28,938 nucleotides of DNA from F1-60-MAGs027 sp044344715 (GTDB taxonomy: Bacteria; Actinomycetota; Acidimicrobiia; Acidimicrobiales; Ilumatobacteraceae): NCBI GenBank assembly GCA_044344715.1, contig JBIJCI010000021.1, forward strand, positions 1-28,938, in the 5' to 3' direction. A model generated the notes under the pieces. The model did not search any database. It was not told the DNA's origin and saw only the letters and a program-made list of their open reading frames with translations. Positions within the stretch are counted from its first letter, which is position 1; each line of letters begins with the position of its first letter. The position numbers and the translations under genes were made by a program. This document shows, piece after piece, positions 1 through 8,379 of the stretch.

Positions 1-1575
1 ACCGTTCCCCAGATCGTCGGCAACCGTACGACGCTGCTCAACCAGGCGCTCGGCGAGGACGCCCTCGGGCGTCAGACCAATCTCGTTCTCGCCGAGATCG
101 ATTGGGCGCATGCACGCCTCATCACGCCCGATCGTTACGTGCGCGAGATCGAACGACTCGGCCGCCGGACGCCGGTCGATGCGCAGCGAATCGCCATCGC
201 ATACGGGGCGTACGAGCGACTGAAGGCCAAACGTGGCCTCGCCGATCTCGACGACCTGTTGACGCTGGCCACACGGGCGTTGCACGAACGTCCCGACTTC
301 GCCGCCGCAACCCGGTTCCGATTCCGTCACCTGTTCGTCGACGAGGCGCAGGACATGAATCCGCTGCAATTCTCGTTCCTCGAAGCGCTGCGCGGCGGAC
401 GCGACGACGTCTTCGTAGTCGGCGACCCGCTGCAAGCCATCTACGGCTGGAACGGTGCCGACCCGTCGATCTTCCGCGGGCTCCCCGACGTGTTCAACCA
501 GTCGACCGTGCTGACCCTCCCGAACAACTACCGGTGCACGCCGCAGATCCTCGAGGTTGCACGCCGTGTCGCATCGCACGACGGAACGACACCCACCGTA
601 CGGTCGCGTCGCACCCCCGGATTGCCCGTCGAGATCGTCGAGCTCGAGGACGAGATCGACGAGTCGCTCGTCGTACGGCGGATGGTCGAGCAGCACCTTC
701 GGTCGGGTGTCGATCCGTCGATCGCCGTGCTCGCCCGCACACACACCCTGCTCGAGCCGATCGCCGCGGCCCTCAACGGTGCGGGAGTACCCGTTGCGTC
801 CCGGAGAGCCAGCACCGCACGCAGCAACGCGATCGACGAAGTCTCCGACTGTCGCACACGACACGATCTCGCCGTGTGGGCCGCCGATGTGATCGTCGAA
901 TCTGCCGACGACGACGAGCGCATCGTCGCCGAGCAAGTGCAGGCGTACCTTCGCGAGAACCACGGAGCGATGGATGGGCGAGGTGCCGCGGCGCATCTTC
1001 GCGCCAACCAAGGCTCGCCCGAACGGTACGGTGTCGAACTCCTCACGTTCCACGCAGCCAAGGGTCGCGAGTTCGCCGAGGTCATCGTCATCGGAGCCGA
1101 GGCCGGACTACTCCCACATTCCTCGGCCACTTCGCCGGAGCAGCACCGTGAGGAGGCTCGCCTCGCATACGTTGCCTGTACGCGCGCTGCCGACCGGCTG
1201 ACGATCCTTCGCACGCGACGACGAAAGGGTCGAAACACCCTGCCGAGCCCCTTCTTTACCGAGCTGCCGGAAGGTGTGGTGCGGCGAAGCGGATTGGTCG
1301 AGGCACCGGCCTCTCCCCGCCCCCCCCTGCTCTCCACACGCACCGATTCACGCACCGCCGCCGACAACGACCTGCGACGAAGACTTCGCGCCCTGCGCGA
1401 CGGCATCGCCCGCGCCAACTTCACCCTGCCCGAGGCGGTGCTCAGTGACCCCGAGATCTCCCGGCTCGTCGCCGAGCGACCCGGCGATATCGACGGGCTC
1501 TCCGGGATACTCGGACCGCTCACGGCACGCCGCATCGGCGCGGCACTCCTGCGTGAACTGCACGGCACCGCATGA
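1..1575 (+). CDS. uvrD2: UvrD2-like superfamily I DNA helicase with HRDC tail (5' end missing)
   Basis: ATP-dependent 3'-5' DNA helicase of the UvrD/PcrA/Rep family, acting in DNA repair. The frame is open from base 1, so the Walker A region lies outside the window; the first internal ATG at 139 is not the real start. Visible motifs in order are FVDEAQDMNP (motif II, about 307-360), VVGDPLQAIYGWNGAD (motif III, QxxYxWxGA type), NYRCTPQIL (motif IV), LLTFHAAKGREF (motif V) and RLAYVACTRAADRL (motif VI). The last roughly 70 residues (LRALRDGIARANF onward) look like an HRDC nucleic-acid-binding domain. A helicase core followed by HRDC is the arrangement of mycobacterial UvrD2, and the symbol rests on that. 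The stop overlaps the next gene by 4 bp (ATGA), implying translational coupling. Confidence 0.88.
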   Translation, partial: TVPQIVGNRTTLLNQALGEDALGRQTNLVLAEIDWAHARLITPDRYVREIERLGRRTPVDAQRIAIAYGAYERLKAKRGLADLDDLLTLATRALHERPDFAAATRFRFRHLFVDEAQDMNPLQFSFLEALRGGRDDVFVVGDPLQAIYGWNGADPSIFRGLPDVFNQSTVLTLPNNYRCTPQILEVARRVASHDGTTPTVRSRRTPGLPVEIVELEDEIDESLVVRRMVEQHLRSGVDPSIAVLARTHTLLEPIAAALNGAGVPVASRRASTARSNAIDEVSDCRTRHDLAVWAADVIVESADDDERIVAEQVQAYLRENHGAMDGRGAAAHLRANQGSPERYGVELLTFHAAKGREFAEVIVIGAEAGLLPHSSATSPEQHREEARLAYVACTRAADRLTILRTRRRKGRNTLPSPFFTELPEGVVRRSGLVEAPASPRPPLLSTRTDSRTAADNDLRRRLRALRDGIARANFTLPEAVLSDPEISRLVAERPGDIDGLSGILGPLTARRIGAALLRELHGTA

Positions 1576-2141
1576 CGTCGATCGACGCCGTCCGCTTCGC
1601 CGTGGTCGACACCGAGACCACCGGCCTGTCAACCGATGACGACCGCGTACTGCAGATCGGCGTCGTGGTGGTTCGTGGCAACGGCTCGATCGAGCGGGAG
1701 TTTGCCACCTACCTCAAGCGACTCGGCTGGGGTTTCGGACACGTCGGCGCCTACCACGTTCACGGCATCACGCGTCGGAAACTGCGCAGCGGAATGAAGC
1801 CGCGCAATGCACTGGATGCGCTCAACGAACTGATCGAAGGTTGCATCTTCACCGCGCACAACGCCAGGTTCGACCTCGGGTTCCTCGGTGCCGACGCCAC
1901 GCGGCTCGGAGTGCCGCTCAAGGTCAACGGGCCCCTCTGCACGCTCAACCTCTCGCGCCGGCTCGACCCCGGTCGCACGATGTCGCACAAGTTGAGGGAC
2001 GTCGGGGCGCGCTACGGCAAATCGACCGATCGTCCACACGATGCGCTGGCCGACGCCCTGCTCACCGCCGCGGTGCTACCGAACCTGCTGGCGGCGCACG
2101 GAATCACGGCCAGCGAACAGCTCGCGGCACAATTCGGCTAG
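1572..2141 (+). CDS. DnaQ-like DEDDh 3'-5' exonuclease
   Basis: A 189-residue single-domain exonuclease of the DnaQ/RNase T superfamily, which removes nucleotides from 3' ends using two metal ions. All three Exo motifs are visible: Exo I VVDTETTGL near residue 13 (D and E ligands), Exo II HNARFDLGFL near residue 96, and Exo III HDALADALL near residue 156 with the H-x4-D spacing of the DEDDh subclass. No BRCT or polymerase domain is attached, so it could be a stand-alone proofreading or repair exonuclease rather than the replicative epsilon subunit. The ATG overlaps the helicase stop (ATGA), so the two are probably one operon and may act together in repair. The stop TAG lies in a CTAG that also ends pafC on the other strand. 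Confidence 0.88.
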   Translation: MTSIDAVRFAVVDTETTGLSTDDDRVLQIGVVVVRGNGSIEREFATYLKRLGWGFGHVGAYHVHGITRRKLRSGMKPRNALDALNELIEGCIFTAHNARFDLGFLGADATRLGVPLKVNGPLCTLNLSRRLDPGRTMSHKLRDVGARYGKSTDRPHDALADALLTAAVLPNLLAAHGITASEQLAAQFG

Positions 2142-3241
2142 TCGTACCTCCTGCGCACCGATTTGGCGGTGGTCGACAGGAGGTTGCGGTACTTCTCGGG
2201 TGCGATGACCTCGACGTTGCGGCCGCCCCGCAGAAGGAGGCGCGCCAACCAGTGTTGGCTCGAGATCCGCAGTGAAACGTCGATCGATCCGTCGCGGTTC
2301 CGCTGGCGGGCCACGGTTGGATACGCCTCGGCAATCCACGCTGCATCCCCGCGCACCCGGAGCGACACGACCTCGAGGTCGGTACCGAACCATTCGCGTT
2401 CCGACTCGCTCTCGGCACGACGGGCGACATCGGCCAGTTCGTAGATCTTGCCGGTTCGCACGACGGATTGAATCCGGTCGACACGGAAATTGCGCATGGC
2501 GCCGGACTTCTCGTCGTCGGCGAGCACGTACCAGTGGCCGTGGTCGCTGAAGATCCTCCCGACCCGGATCGTGCGCTGCGAAGTCTCGGACTTCGACGGA
2601 TTGAAGTACTCGATGCGCAGTTCGAGCGACTCGTGTTGTGCGGTCTGCAGTTCCTGCAGGAGGGGGTCCTTCGGAAGATCGATGATGACCGGCACCTCGG
2701 CGGCCTCGGGCATGAGACGGGCGAGCTTGACGACCGCTGCCTTGAGCGTGCTTCGGGACGGTGATCCGGGCAGCGTCCGTGCCGCCTCGACCATCGCGAT
2801 GATTGCGTACATCTCCGCCGTCGTCAGACGCAACGGACGGGAGAACAGCTTGGGTATCTCGGCAACCACCCAGCCTTCGTCGATGAAGACGTCAACCAAC
2901 GCATCCGGGGTGTACGGAGGCACCCCGCACACGGCGGCCATCTGCAGGTCGGCAATCAGGTCGGATTCGCTCATGCGGAATTGCTGTGCAACGTGCGAGA
3001 GCCGCACTCGATTCCGCTTCATGAGCCACGGCAGGATGATGAGGAGTCCGGCCACCCTGTCCGAGGCACTGCGCGGCCCGCGGCGGGACGGCTGACCGCG
3101 CTTCTTCGTTGGCTTCACGGCTGACCGGGTACGTGCGGATGCCTTCGACCGTGACGTTGTCGACCGTCCTGACTTCTTGGTCGTGGTCGCCGTGCGATTC
3201 CCCTTCGTTCGGGTGGCGGTCCGCTTGGTGGGGCGCGCCAT
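2138..3241 (-). CDS. pafC: PafC-like WYL-domain transcriptional regulator
   Basis: A 367-residue protein resembling PafC, the partner of PafB. In mycobacteria PafBC is a heteromeric activator of the LexA-independent DNA-damage response. The helix-turn-helix region follows residue 60 (ASDRVAGLL to HVAQQFRMSESDL). The WYL core includes HWYVLADD and NFRVDRI, followed by a WCX-type C terminus ending in RRRYD. The frame stays open far upstream across pafB. I chose the ATG at 3241 because it touches the pafB stop (TGATG, 1-bp overlap) and gives the family order. Residues 1-60 are an unusual tract rich in Lys, Arg, Thr and Ser, so an internal start cannot be excluded. The stop shares CTAG with the convergent exonuclease gene. 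Confidence 0.85.
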   Translation of the reverse strand: MARPTKRTATRTKGNRTATTTKKSGRSTTSRSKASARTRSAVKPTKKRGQPSRRGPRSASDRVAGLLIILPWLMKRNRVRLSHVAQQFRMSESDLIADLQMAAVCGVPPYTPDALVDVFIDEGWVVAEIPKLFSRPLRLTTAEMYAIIAMVEAARTLPGSPSRSTLKAAVVKLARLMPEAAEVPVIIDLPKDPLLQELQTAQHESLELRIEYFNPSKSETSQRTIRVGRIFSDHGHWYVLADDEKSGAMRNFRVDRIQSVVRTGKIYELADVARRAESESEREWFGTDLEVVSLRVRGDAAWIAEAYPTVARQRNRDGSIDVSLRISSQHWLARLLLRGGRNVEVIAPEKYRNLLSTTAKSVRRRYD

Positions 3242-4209
3242 CACCGACGCTCCGCGAGTTCGTCCAACCATCGCACCACCATCTGGCGAACGTCGGGCGG
3301 TCCGACCACTTCGGCCTTGTCGAGCATCGCGAACAACCAGAGTCGGAACGCGTAGCCGTTGCTGCACGGAACCTCGAAGATGGCGGAGCCGTCGGCGTTC
3401 TCGGTGATGATCGCTCCACGGCCGAACTCGCCGATTACCGTTCTCACGAGCGAGGCATCCACCTTCACCCGAGCCGTCGAGTGCTCGTAGTCGCCGGCTG
3501 CCATCATCTCCCGGTCGGTCGGCACCTCCTTGGCGATGTTGAGGCCACTCGGCATCTTGTACGACCCCGGTTTTCCGGTCTTCACATCGTCCTCGATGCG
3601 ATCCACGCGGAACACCCGTTGTGCCTCGCGCAGGTGGTCGTAACCAACGAGGTACCAGAAGCCCTTCCTGGCGAGCATTCCGTAGGCATCGACCTTCCGT
3701 GATTCGCCCTTGTAGCTGAACGTCAACGAAGCACGCTTGGAGATCGCCCCGAGGATGGTGTCGAGATGCGGATCGGAGAATCCGATGCTGGCCCGGGGGC
3801 CGATGCGCGGATTGATCCGCTCGGCTCCGAGCTTCCACAGCGCCGCTTCCCCCTCCGGTGCGCCGAGCCTCACCGTCGCCGCCGCGATTTGCAGGGCCTC
3901 GATCTCCTCGGCGGCGAAGTTTGCGTCGGAGAGCTCGTAGTTGTTTCGGTTGACGCGGTACGCGGTCTCACCCGCCTGTTCACCACCGAGTACCACCATG
4001 TCGATGGGGATTCCGAGGCTTCGAAGTTCTCCCTTGTCGCGCTCGAACTGGGCCCGTGCCGCGTTCGGATCGTCGCTGTATTGTCCGACCAGTTCCTGGC
4101 GAATCTGCTTCAAGGTGAGCGGTTGGCTACGCACCGAGAGAAGGGCGAGCAGGTTCAGCATCCGCTCCGCAGCGTTGATCTTCTTGGCGGGACCGGGCTT
4201 CTTGCTCAC
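3241..4209 (-). CDS. pafB: PafB-like WYL-domain transcriptional regulator
   Basis: A 322-residue WYL regulator. It has an N-terminal winged helix (AAERMLNLLALL, then PLTLKQIRQEL), a WYL domain with GFWYLVGYD and RVFRVDRIEDD, and a C-terminal WCX-like region (AFRLWLFAMLD). Known PafB/PafC pairs form a DNA-damage-responsive activator and are often next to the Pup-ligase gene pafA. Here the upstream neighbour is pgi, and no Pup-proteasome gene is in the window, so the pair is detached from its usual setting. The start is GTG (4209-4207), giving VSKKPG. The gap to pgi is 17 bp, so read-through from pgi is likely. The 3' end overlaps the pafC start by one base. Confidence 0.87.
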   Translation of the reverse strand: MSKKPGPAKKINAAERMLNLLALLSVRSQPLTLKQIRQELVGQYSDDPNAARAQFERDKGELRSLGIPIDMVVLGGEQAGETAYRVNRNNYELSDANFAAEEIEALQIAAATVRLGAPEGEAALWKLGAERINPRIGPRASIGFSDPHLDTILGAISKRASLTFSYKGESRKVDAYGMLARKGFWYLVGYDHLREAQRVFRVDRIEDDVKTGKPGSYKMPSGLNIAKEVPTDREMMAAGDYEHSTARVKVDASLVRTVIGEFGRGAIITENADGSAIFEVPCSNGYAFRLWLFAMLDKAEVVGPPDVRQMVVRWLDELAERR

Positions 4210-4226
4210 CGAAGTCCCGAGTGTAG

Positions 4227-5801
4227 TCAGAGACGGTTACGCCACTGCCGATGATGCTCGACGAGCCGGGTGGTCGACGCATCGGAGTCCCCGGTGGCGG
4301 TGCCGTTGATGGACCGCACCACCCGACCGGCAAGTTGTTTCCCCAACTCGACTCCCCACTGGTCGAAGCTGTTGACACCGAACATCACCCCCTGCACGAC
4401 GGTGGCGTGTTCGTACAGGGCGATGAGCGCCCCGAGGGTGCGCGGCGTGAGCCGGGAAACGAGGATGGTCGTGCTCGGACGGTCGCCCGGCGTTGCGCGG
4501 TGGGCTCGCAGCCCCTCGTCGCCGCCGACCTCGTCCGCCGTCACCCCGAATGCCAGGGCGGCCGATTGGGCGAACATGTTGGCAACCAACGTGTCGTGAT
4601 CCCCTGCCGAGGATCCGAGTGCCGAGCTGTGCCCGATGAAGTCGCAGGGCACGATCTGCGTGCCCTGGTGCAACATCTGGAAGAACGCGTGCTGGGCATT
4701 GGTACCCGTTCCGCCGAGTACGACCGGGCTGCTCGTGGCGACGGGACGGCCCTCGTGGTCCACGGACTTGCCGTTGCTCTCCATCACCAGCTGCTGCAGG
4801 TACGCGGGCAGCAACCCGAGTGCCGCGGAGTACGGCACGACCGCGATGCTCGAGTGCCCGAGCACGGCCGAGTTCCACCACCACATCAAGCCGACCAACA
4901 ACGGCACGTTGTCCGAGGGTGCTGCGGCAACGAAGTGTTCGTCGATCAGTCGCATTCCGTCACGCACCTGCTCGAACGCCCCGATTCCGTACCCGAGTGC
5001 CACCGACAGCGACACCGACGACGACACGGAGAAACGCCCGCCGACGCTCGTCGGAAATCCGAGGACGCGTCCGATCGGCAGGCCGCTCTCCGCAACACGC
5101 GGAGCCTCCGAGGTCACGGCGATCATGTGCGCACGAGCGTCGTCGACCCCGCCGGCCCGCAGCCACGCGGCGGCACGTCGGGCGTTGGCCAACGTCTCGA
5201 TCGTGCCGAAGGTCTTCGAACACACGACGAAGAGGGTGTTGCGCGGATCGCAGCCCGCGATCGCCCGGTCCAGATCGAGCGGATCGACGTTCGAGGCGAA
5301 GCGAACGGTACGAAGCGGCGGTCGCATCGCCGCGAGCGCATCGCACAACAGTGCCGGTCCGAGGTCGCTTCCACCGATTCCGAGATTGATCACGTGCGTC
5401 ACGGAATCCGGTACGGCGTCGACCGTCGCGCGTAGCTCGCGGTCGAGAACGGCCGCCTCGTCGAGCAGGGCCCTCGTTGCGGTCTTCTCGCTCCCGGCAC
5501 GCATAGCCATGTGGGTAGCCGCGCGCCGTTCGGTGGCGTTCACAACCTCGCCGGCCACCATCCGTCCGACCATGTCGAAGACCCCGGCATCCCCTGCCGC
5601 ATCCACGAGTTCGGCCAGTGCCGCAGCGTCGATGCGTTGCTTGGAGAAATCGACGAACAGCTCGCAGTCGTCGACGCGGACCATCCGCGTGAGCGACGCG
5701 ACCCGCGAAGCGTCCCCGGCGAACATTTGGCGCAACGTTCGGTCACCCATCGAACGGACGAGCGACGCGAGGTGCGGAGGCACGCTGCGAGCGCCACTCA
5801 T
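4227..5801 (-). CDS. pgi: Glucose-6-phosphate isomerase
   Basis: Interconverts glucose 6-phosphate and fructose 6-phosphate in glycolysis and gluconeogenesis. The protein is 524 residues, close to the roughly 550 of the E. coli enzyme. Motifs are INLGIGGSDLGP, VVCSKTFGTIETL, GRFSVSSSVSLS, LVMESNGKSVD (catalytic Glu region), GTGTNAQHAFFQMLHQG (catalytic His) and the signature FDQWGVELGKQLA with the active-site Lys. I chose the ATG at 5801 because GGGGAGG lies just upstream (5810-5804, tight 2-nt spacing) and because the N terminus then aligns with E. coli Pgi. An in-frame ATG at 5846 would add 15 residues and overlap the rarD ATG. It diverges from rarD and probably leads a pgi-pafB-pafC transcript. 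Confidence 0.95.
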   Translation of the reverse strand: MSGARSVPPHLASLVRSMGDRTLRQMFAGDASRVASLTRMVRVDDCELFVDFSKQRIDAAALAELVDAAGDAGVFDMVGRMVAGEVVNATERRAATHMAMRAGSEKTATRALLDEAAVLDRELRATVDAVPDSVTHVINLGIGGSDLGPALLCDALAAMRPPLRTVRFASNVDPLDLDRAIAGCDPRNTLFVVCSKTFGTIETLANARRAAAWLRAGGVDDARAHMIAVTSEAPRVAESGLPIGRVLGFPTSVGGRFSVSSSVSLSVALGYGIGAFEQVRDGMRLIDEHFVAAAPSDNVPLLVGLMWWWNSAVLGHSSIAVVPYSAALGLLPAYLQQLVMESNGKSVDHEGRPVATSSPVVLGGTGTNAQHAFFQMLHQGTQIVPCDFIGHSSALGSSAGDHDTLVANMFAQSAALAFGVTADEVGGDEGLRAHRATPGDRPSTTILVSRLTPRTLGALIALYEHATVVQGVMFGVNSFDQWGVELGKQLAGRVVRSINGTATGDSDASTTRLVEHHRQWRNRL

Positions 5802-5844
5802 TACCTCCCCGATGCTACCCGTGTCGTTAGTGTCGTCGTTCGGC

Positions 5845-6762
5845 ATGTACGACGACGACCGATCGGAGTCGAGTCGCGGCATCGCCAGCGGACTGAGTGC
5901 CTACCTGATGTGGGGCATCCTGACCGTCTTCTGGAAACTGCTCGACGGTTTCGACGCGGTCGACCTGATCGGTTGGCGCGTCGTCACCGCGGTCGTATTC
6001 CTCCTCGTCCTCGTTGCATGGCAGGGACGGTTGAGCGTGGTGTACGGAGCACTCAGGAATCCGCGACTTGCCGCCCGGATCACGGTGGCGGCGCTGTTAC
6101 TGCTCGCGAACTGGACCCTCTACGTGTGGGCGGTCGTCAACGAGCACGTCATCGAGACCGCACTCGGCTACTTCATTGCCCCGCTCTTCACCGTGATCCT
6201 CGGCGTCGTGGCGTTGCGCGAACGACTCCGTGTCCTCCAGAGGGTGGCACTCGTCTTTGCCGCAATCTCCGTCGCAGTGCTGACCGTCGCGTACGGACGA
6301 CCACCGTTCGTGGCCCTTGCGATCGCCGGTTCGTGGGCCGTCTACGGACTCATGAAGAAGCAGGTTCCGCTGCGACCCGTCGAGAGCATCACCGCCGAAA
6401 CGCTGGTGCTCGCCGTGCCCTCGACGGTGATGGTGATCCTGAGCCTGGTTCGGACCGACCCGATGTTCGGTGGTGCATCAGCCCGGGACGTGGTGCTGGT
6501 GCTGCTGACGGGTCTCATCACCGCCATTCCCCTCCTGCTCTTCGCCCACTCTGCGCTGCGTTTGCCCCTCGCGACGATCGGTCCGATGCAGTACCTCGTT
6601 CCGGTCATCAACTTCCTGCTCGGCTGGCTCGCGTTCGGCGAACCGGTCGACACGATCCGATTCGTCGGCTTCTTCCTCGTGTGGATCGGCCTGGTGTGCA
6701 GCTTCGTCGACACTCTGCACCGCCGCGGCGTTACCCCGGTGGCTCCGGGAGCCGGTAGCTAG
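5845..6762 (+). CDS. rarD: RarD-type EamA-family membrane transporter
   Basis: A 305-residue integral membrane protein of the drug/metabolite transporter superfamily, RarD subfamily. Its substrate is not established. About ten hydrophobic segments are visible, beginning with GLSAYLMWGILTVFWKLL. RarD-typical patches include FYKLL-like FWKLL, LLANWTLYVWAVV, HVIETALGYFIAPL and PLLLFAHSALRLPLATIG, with GPMQYLVPVINFLLGWLAFGE near the C terminus. The frame is open far upstream across the antisense of pgi, so the start must be chosen. I take the ATG at 5845 (MYDDDRSE); GTG at 5830 or 5821 is possible. TAGTGT at 5828-5833 could be a -10 box for a very short leader. The stop shares CTAG (6759-6762) with the convergent TetR gene. 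Confidence 0.88.
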   Translation: MYDDDRSESSRGIASGLSAYLMWGILTVFWKLLDGFDAVDLIGWRVVTAVVFLLVLVAWQGRLSVVYGALRNPRLAARITVAALLLLANWTLYVWAVVNEHVIETALGYFIAPLFTVILGVVALRERLRVLQRVALVFAAISVAVLTVAYGRPPFVALAIAGSWAVYGLMKKQVPLRPVESITAETLVLAVPSTVMVILSLVRTDPMFGGASARDVVLVLLTGLITAIPLLLFAHSALRLPLATIGPMQYLVPVINFLLGWLAFGEPVDTIRFVGFFLVWIGLVCSFVDTLHRRGVTPVAPGAGS

Positions 6763-7433
6763 ATCGCCGCGGCGCGGGAGAGGACGCTTCGCGCCATCGA
6801 TTTGTACACCCCGACCACGGCACGCAGCCTGTCGTGGTCACGGATGGTCACCGCAAGCCGGGCGAACCCACCGATCACACCGGACATTGCATCGACCGCG
6901 GTACCGACGTGCAGTGATTCCGGTAGCTCACCACGTCGTTGCGCCTCCAGACACAGCCGTGTGAGGAACTGCTGTTGACGCGGCTGCAATCCAGCGAGGG
7001 CGGCGCGCAGATCCGGATGGTGTCCGGCTTCCGTAATCACGCCCACGACGAAACTGGCGAGCATCGGGTCGTCGATGCTCAGCTCGAACATCGCATCGAA
7101 GATGGCGTCGAAACGCTCGAGGAACGACTCACCAACGGACACCGCCGCCTCGAACGAATCGAACACCTTGCCCTGCACGTCCTGGAACACCGCCACGTAG
7201 AGATCGACCTTCGACGGGAAGTAGTGGTAGATGGCGGCCGCGGTGATGCCGGCACCGGCGGCGATCTCCCGGTTGGTCGTGTTGTCGTATCCCCGCGTGG
7301 TGAAGGCGAGTCGCGCCGCGCGGACGATCCGGTCGCGGGTCTCCTCCGCATCACCGTGCACCGGACGACCGAGACGGCGCTTCACGTCACGAGACGCTAG
7401 GTCACCGTCGCGCGCGTCACCGAGTCGTGCCAT
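6759..7433 (-). CDS. TetR-family transcriptional regulator
   Basis: A 224-residue one-component repressor-type regulator. The DNA-binding domain is at roughly residues 30-80: RDRIVRAARLAFTTRGYDN, then TNREIAAGAGITAAAIYHYFPSK, the classic TetR recognition-helix region. The remaining helical part (FDSFEAAVSVGESFLERF onward) would be the ligand-binding and dimerisation domain; the ligand cannot be predicted. The ATG at 7433 overlaps the end of the upstream alpha/beta hydrolase gene by 17 bp on the same strand, so the two are probably cotranscribed, and the regulator may control that hydrolase operon. The first 20 or so residues are charged and poorly conserved in character, so a start slightly inside is possible. 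The stop TAG shares CTAG with rarD. Confidence 0.9.
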   Translation of the reverse strand: MARLGDARDGDLASRDVKRRLGRPVHGDAEETRDRIVRAARLAFTTRGYDNTTNREIAAGAGITAAAIYHYFPSKVDLYVAVFQDVQGKVFDSFEAAVSVGESFLERFDAIFDAMFELSIDDPMLASFVVGVITEAGHHPDLRAALAGLQPRQQQFLTRLCLEAQRRGELPESLHVGTAVDAMSGVIGGFARLAVTIRDHDRLRAVVGVYKSMARSVLSRAAAI

Positions 7434-8355
7434 CCGCTTCCGACCCCAACCCGTGCCGGATCAGTCCGGCCAGTTCACGGGGACGATCACCCTGGACGCT
7501 GTGACCCGCACCTTCGACGACATGGACGTCGGAATCGGGGCGTCGCCGCTGCAACTCGGCGACATCGGCGTCGTCGACGACCGGTGACGCCCCGCCGCGA
7601 ACGAGCGTGAGCGGACACGGGACGCGTTCGATCATCTCCCACATCCCGGCGGCGACGCTGGATCCGGGCTCGCGGCGCGGATGGCTACGCCGGTCGTAGC
7701 GCCACTGCCAGGTGAGGTCGTCCAACTGACGAGCGTTGTGAAGTATTCCTCGGCGCAGTGACGACTCGCTACGGGTCGGGTTGTGCTGCTTCGTTCGGGC
7801 AAGCAACTCGTCGAAGCTGGCGAAGCTCTGTGGACCGTTCACGAAGTCGGTGATCGACTTGGACTTCTCCGGCGTGACACCCGGTGTGATGTCGACCATC
7901 ATCAGTCGTGACACGAGGTCGGGGCGCTGGTAGGCAAGCGCCAGCGTCGTGAGTCCGCCGAGCGACATGCCGCAAACCACCTCGGCACGCGGCGCGTACC
8001 GCTCGACGATCGTCGCGATATCGAACGCCAGCGACCTCGGGCTGTAGTCGCCGTCGTCCCGCCACGAGGAATGTCCGTGACCCGGGAGGTCGACCGCCAG
8101 GGCGGGCACGCCGAGGGCGAGGCACACCGTGTCCCACGTGTGGGAATTCTGCGCACTGCCGTGCACGAGCACAAGGCGGGGAGCCGCCATCCCCCACTTC
8201 AGGGCGCTCACACGTCTGGAGTCCTCGAGCACCACCTCGACCCGTTCAACCTGCGGCGGGAGCGGAACCGCCAGCGAGTACTCGGCCGCGTTCTCCGCGA
8301 AGAAGGAGAACTCGTCGTAGGGGACTCGCCCGGCCGAACCCGTATCGATCGTCAT
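7417..8355 (-). CDS. Alpha/beta hydrolase
   Basis: A 312-residue alpha/beta-hydrolase fold enzyme. The oxyanion-hole motif is LVLVHGSAQNSHTW, near residue 60. The nucleophile elbow is CGMSLGGLTTLAL (Ser in G-x-S-x-G). A likely acid is in ASPVVDDADV, and the catalytic His is in EGAGHSVQGD near the C terminus. PGHGHSSW is typical of small-molecule esterases, lactonases and C-C hydrolases, but nothing fixes the substrate. There is no signal peptide, so it is probably cytoplasmic. It lies 24 bp downstream of the L,D-transpeptidase gene and overlaps the TetR gene. A CACGAT box 6 nt before the ATG could give it its own leaderless promoter, but this is weak. Confidence 0.87.
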   Translation of the reverse strand: MTIDTGSAGRVPYDEFSFFAENAAEYSLAVPLPPQVERVEVVLEDSRRVSALKWGMAAPRLVLVHGSAQNSHTWDTVCLALGVPALAVDLPGHGHSSWRDDGDYSPRSLAFDIATIVERYAPRAEVVCGMSLGGLTTLALAYQRPDLVSRLMMVDITPGVTPEKSKSITDFVNGPQSFASFDELLARTKQHNPTRSESSLRRGILHNARQLDDLTWQWRYDRRSHPRREPGSSVAAGMWEMIERVPCPLTLVRGGASPVVDDADVAELQRRRPDSDVHVVEGAGHSVQGDRPRELAGLIRHGLGSEADGTTR

Positions 8356-8379
8356 GTTTTCATCGTGCCACGTCGCGGG

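Noticed and set aside
3242..3838. 566-codon version of pafC
   Set aside because: The extra N terminus is pafB read in another frame. The TGATG junction gives the natural start.
4636..5844. Upstream extension of the rarD frame to 708 codons
   Set aside because: The extension is antisense to pgi and looks like low-complexity shadow sequence. The RarD family starts close to 5845.
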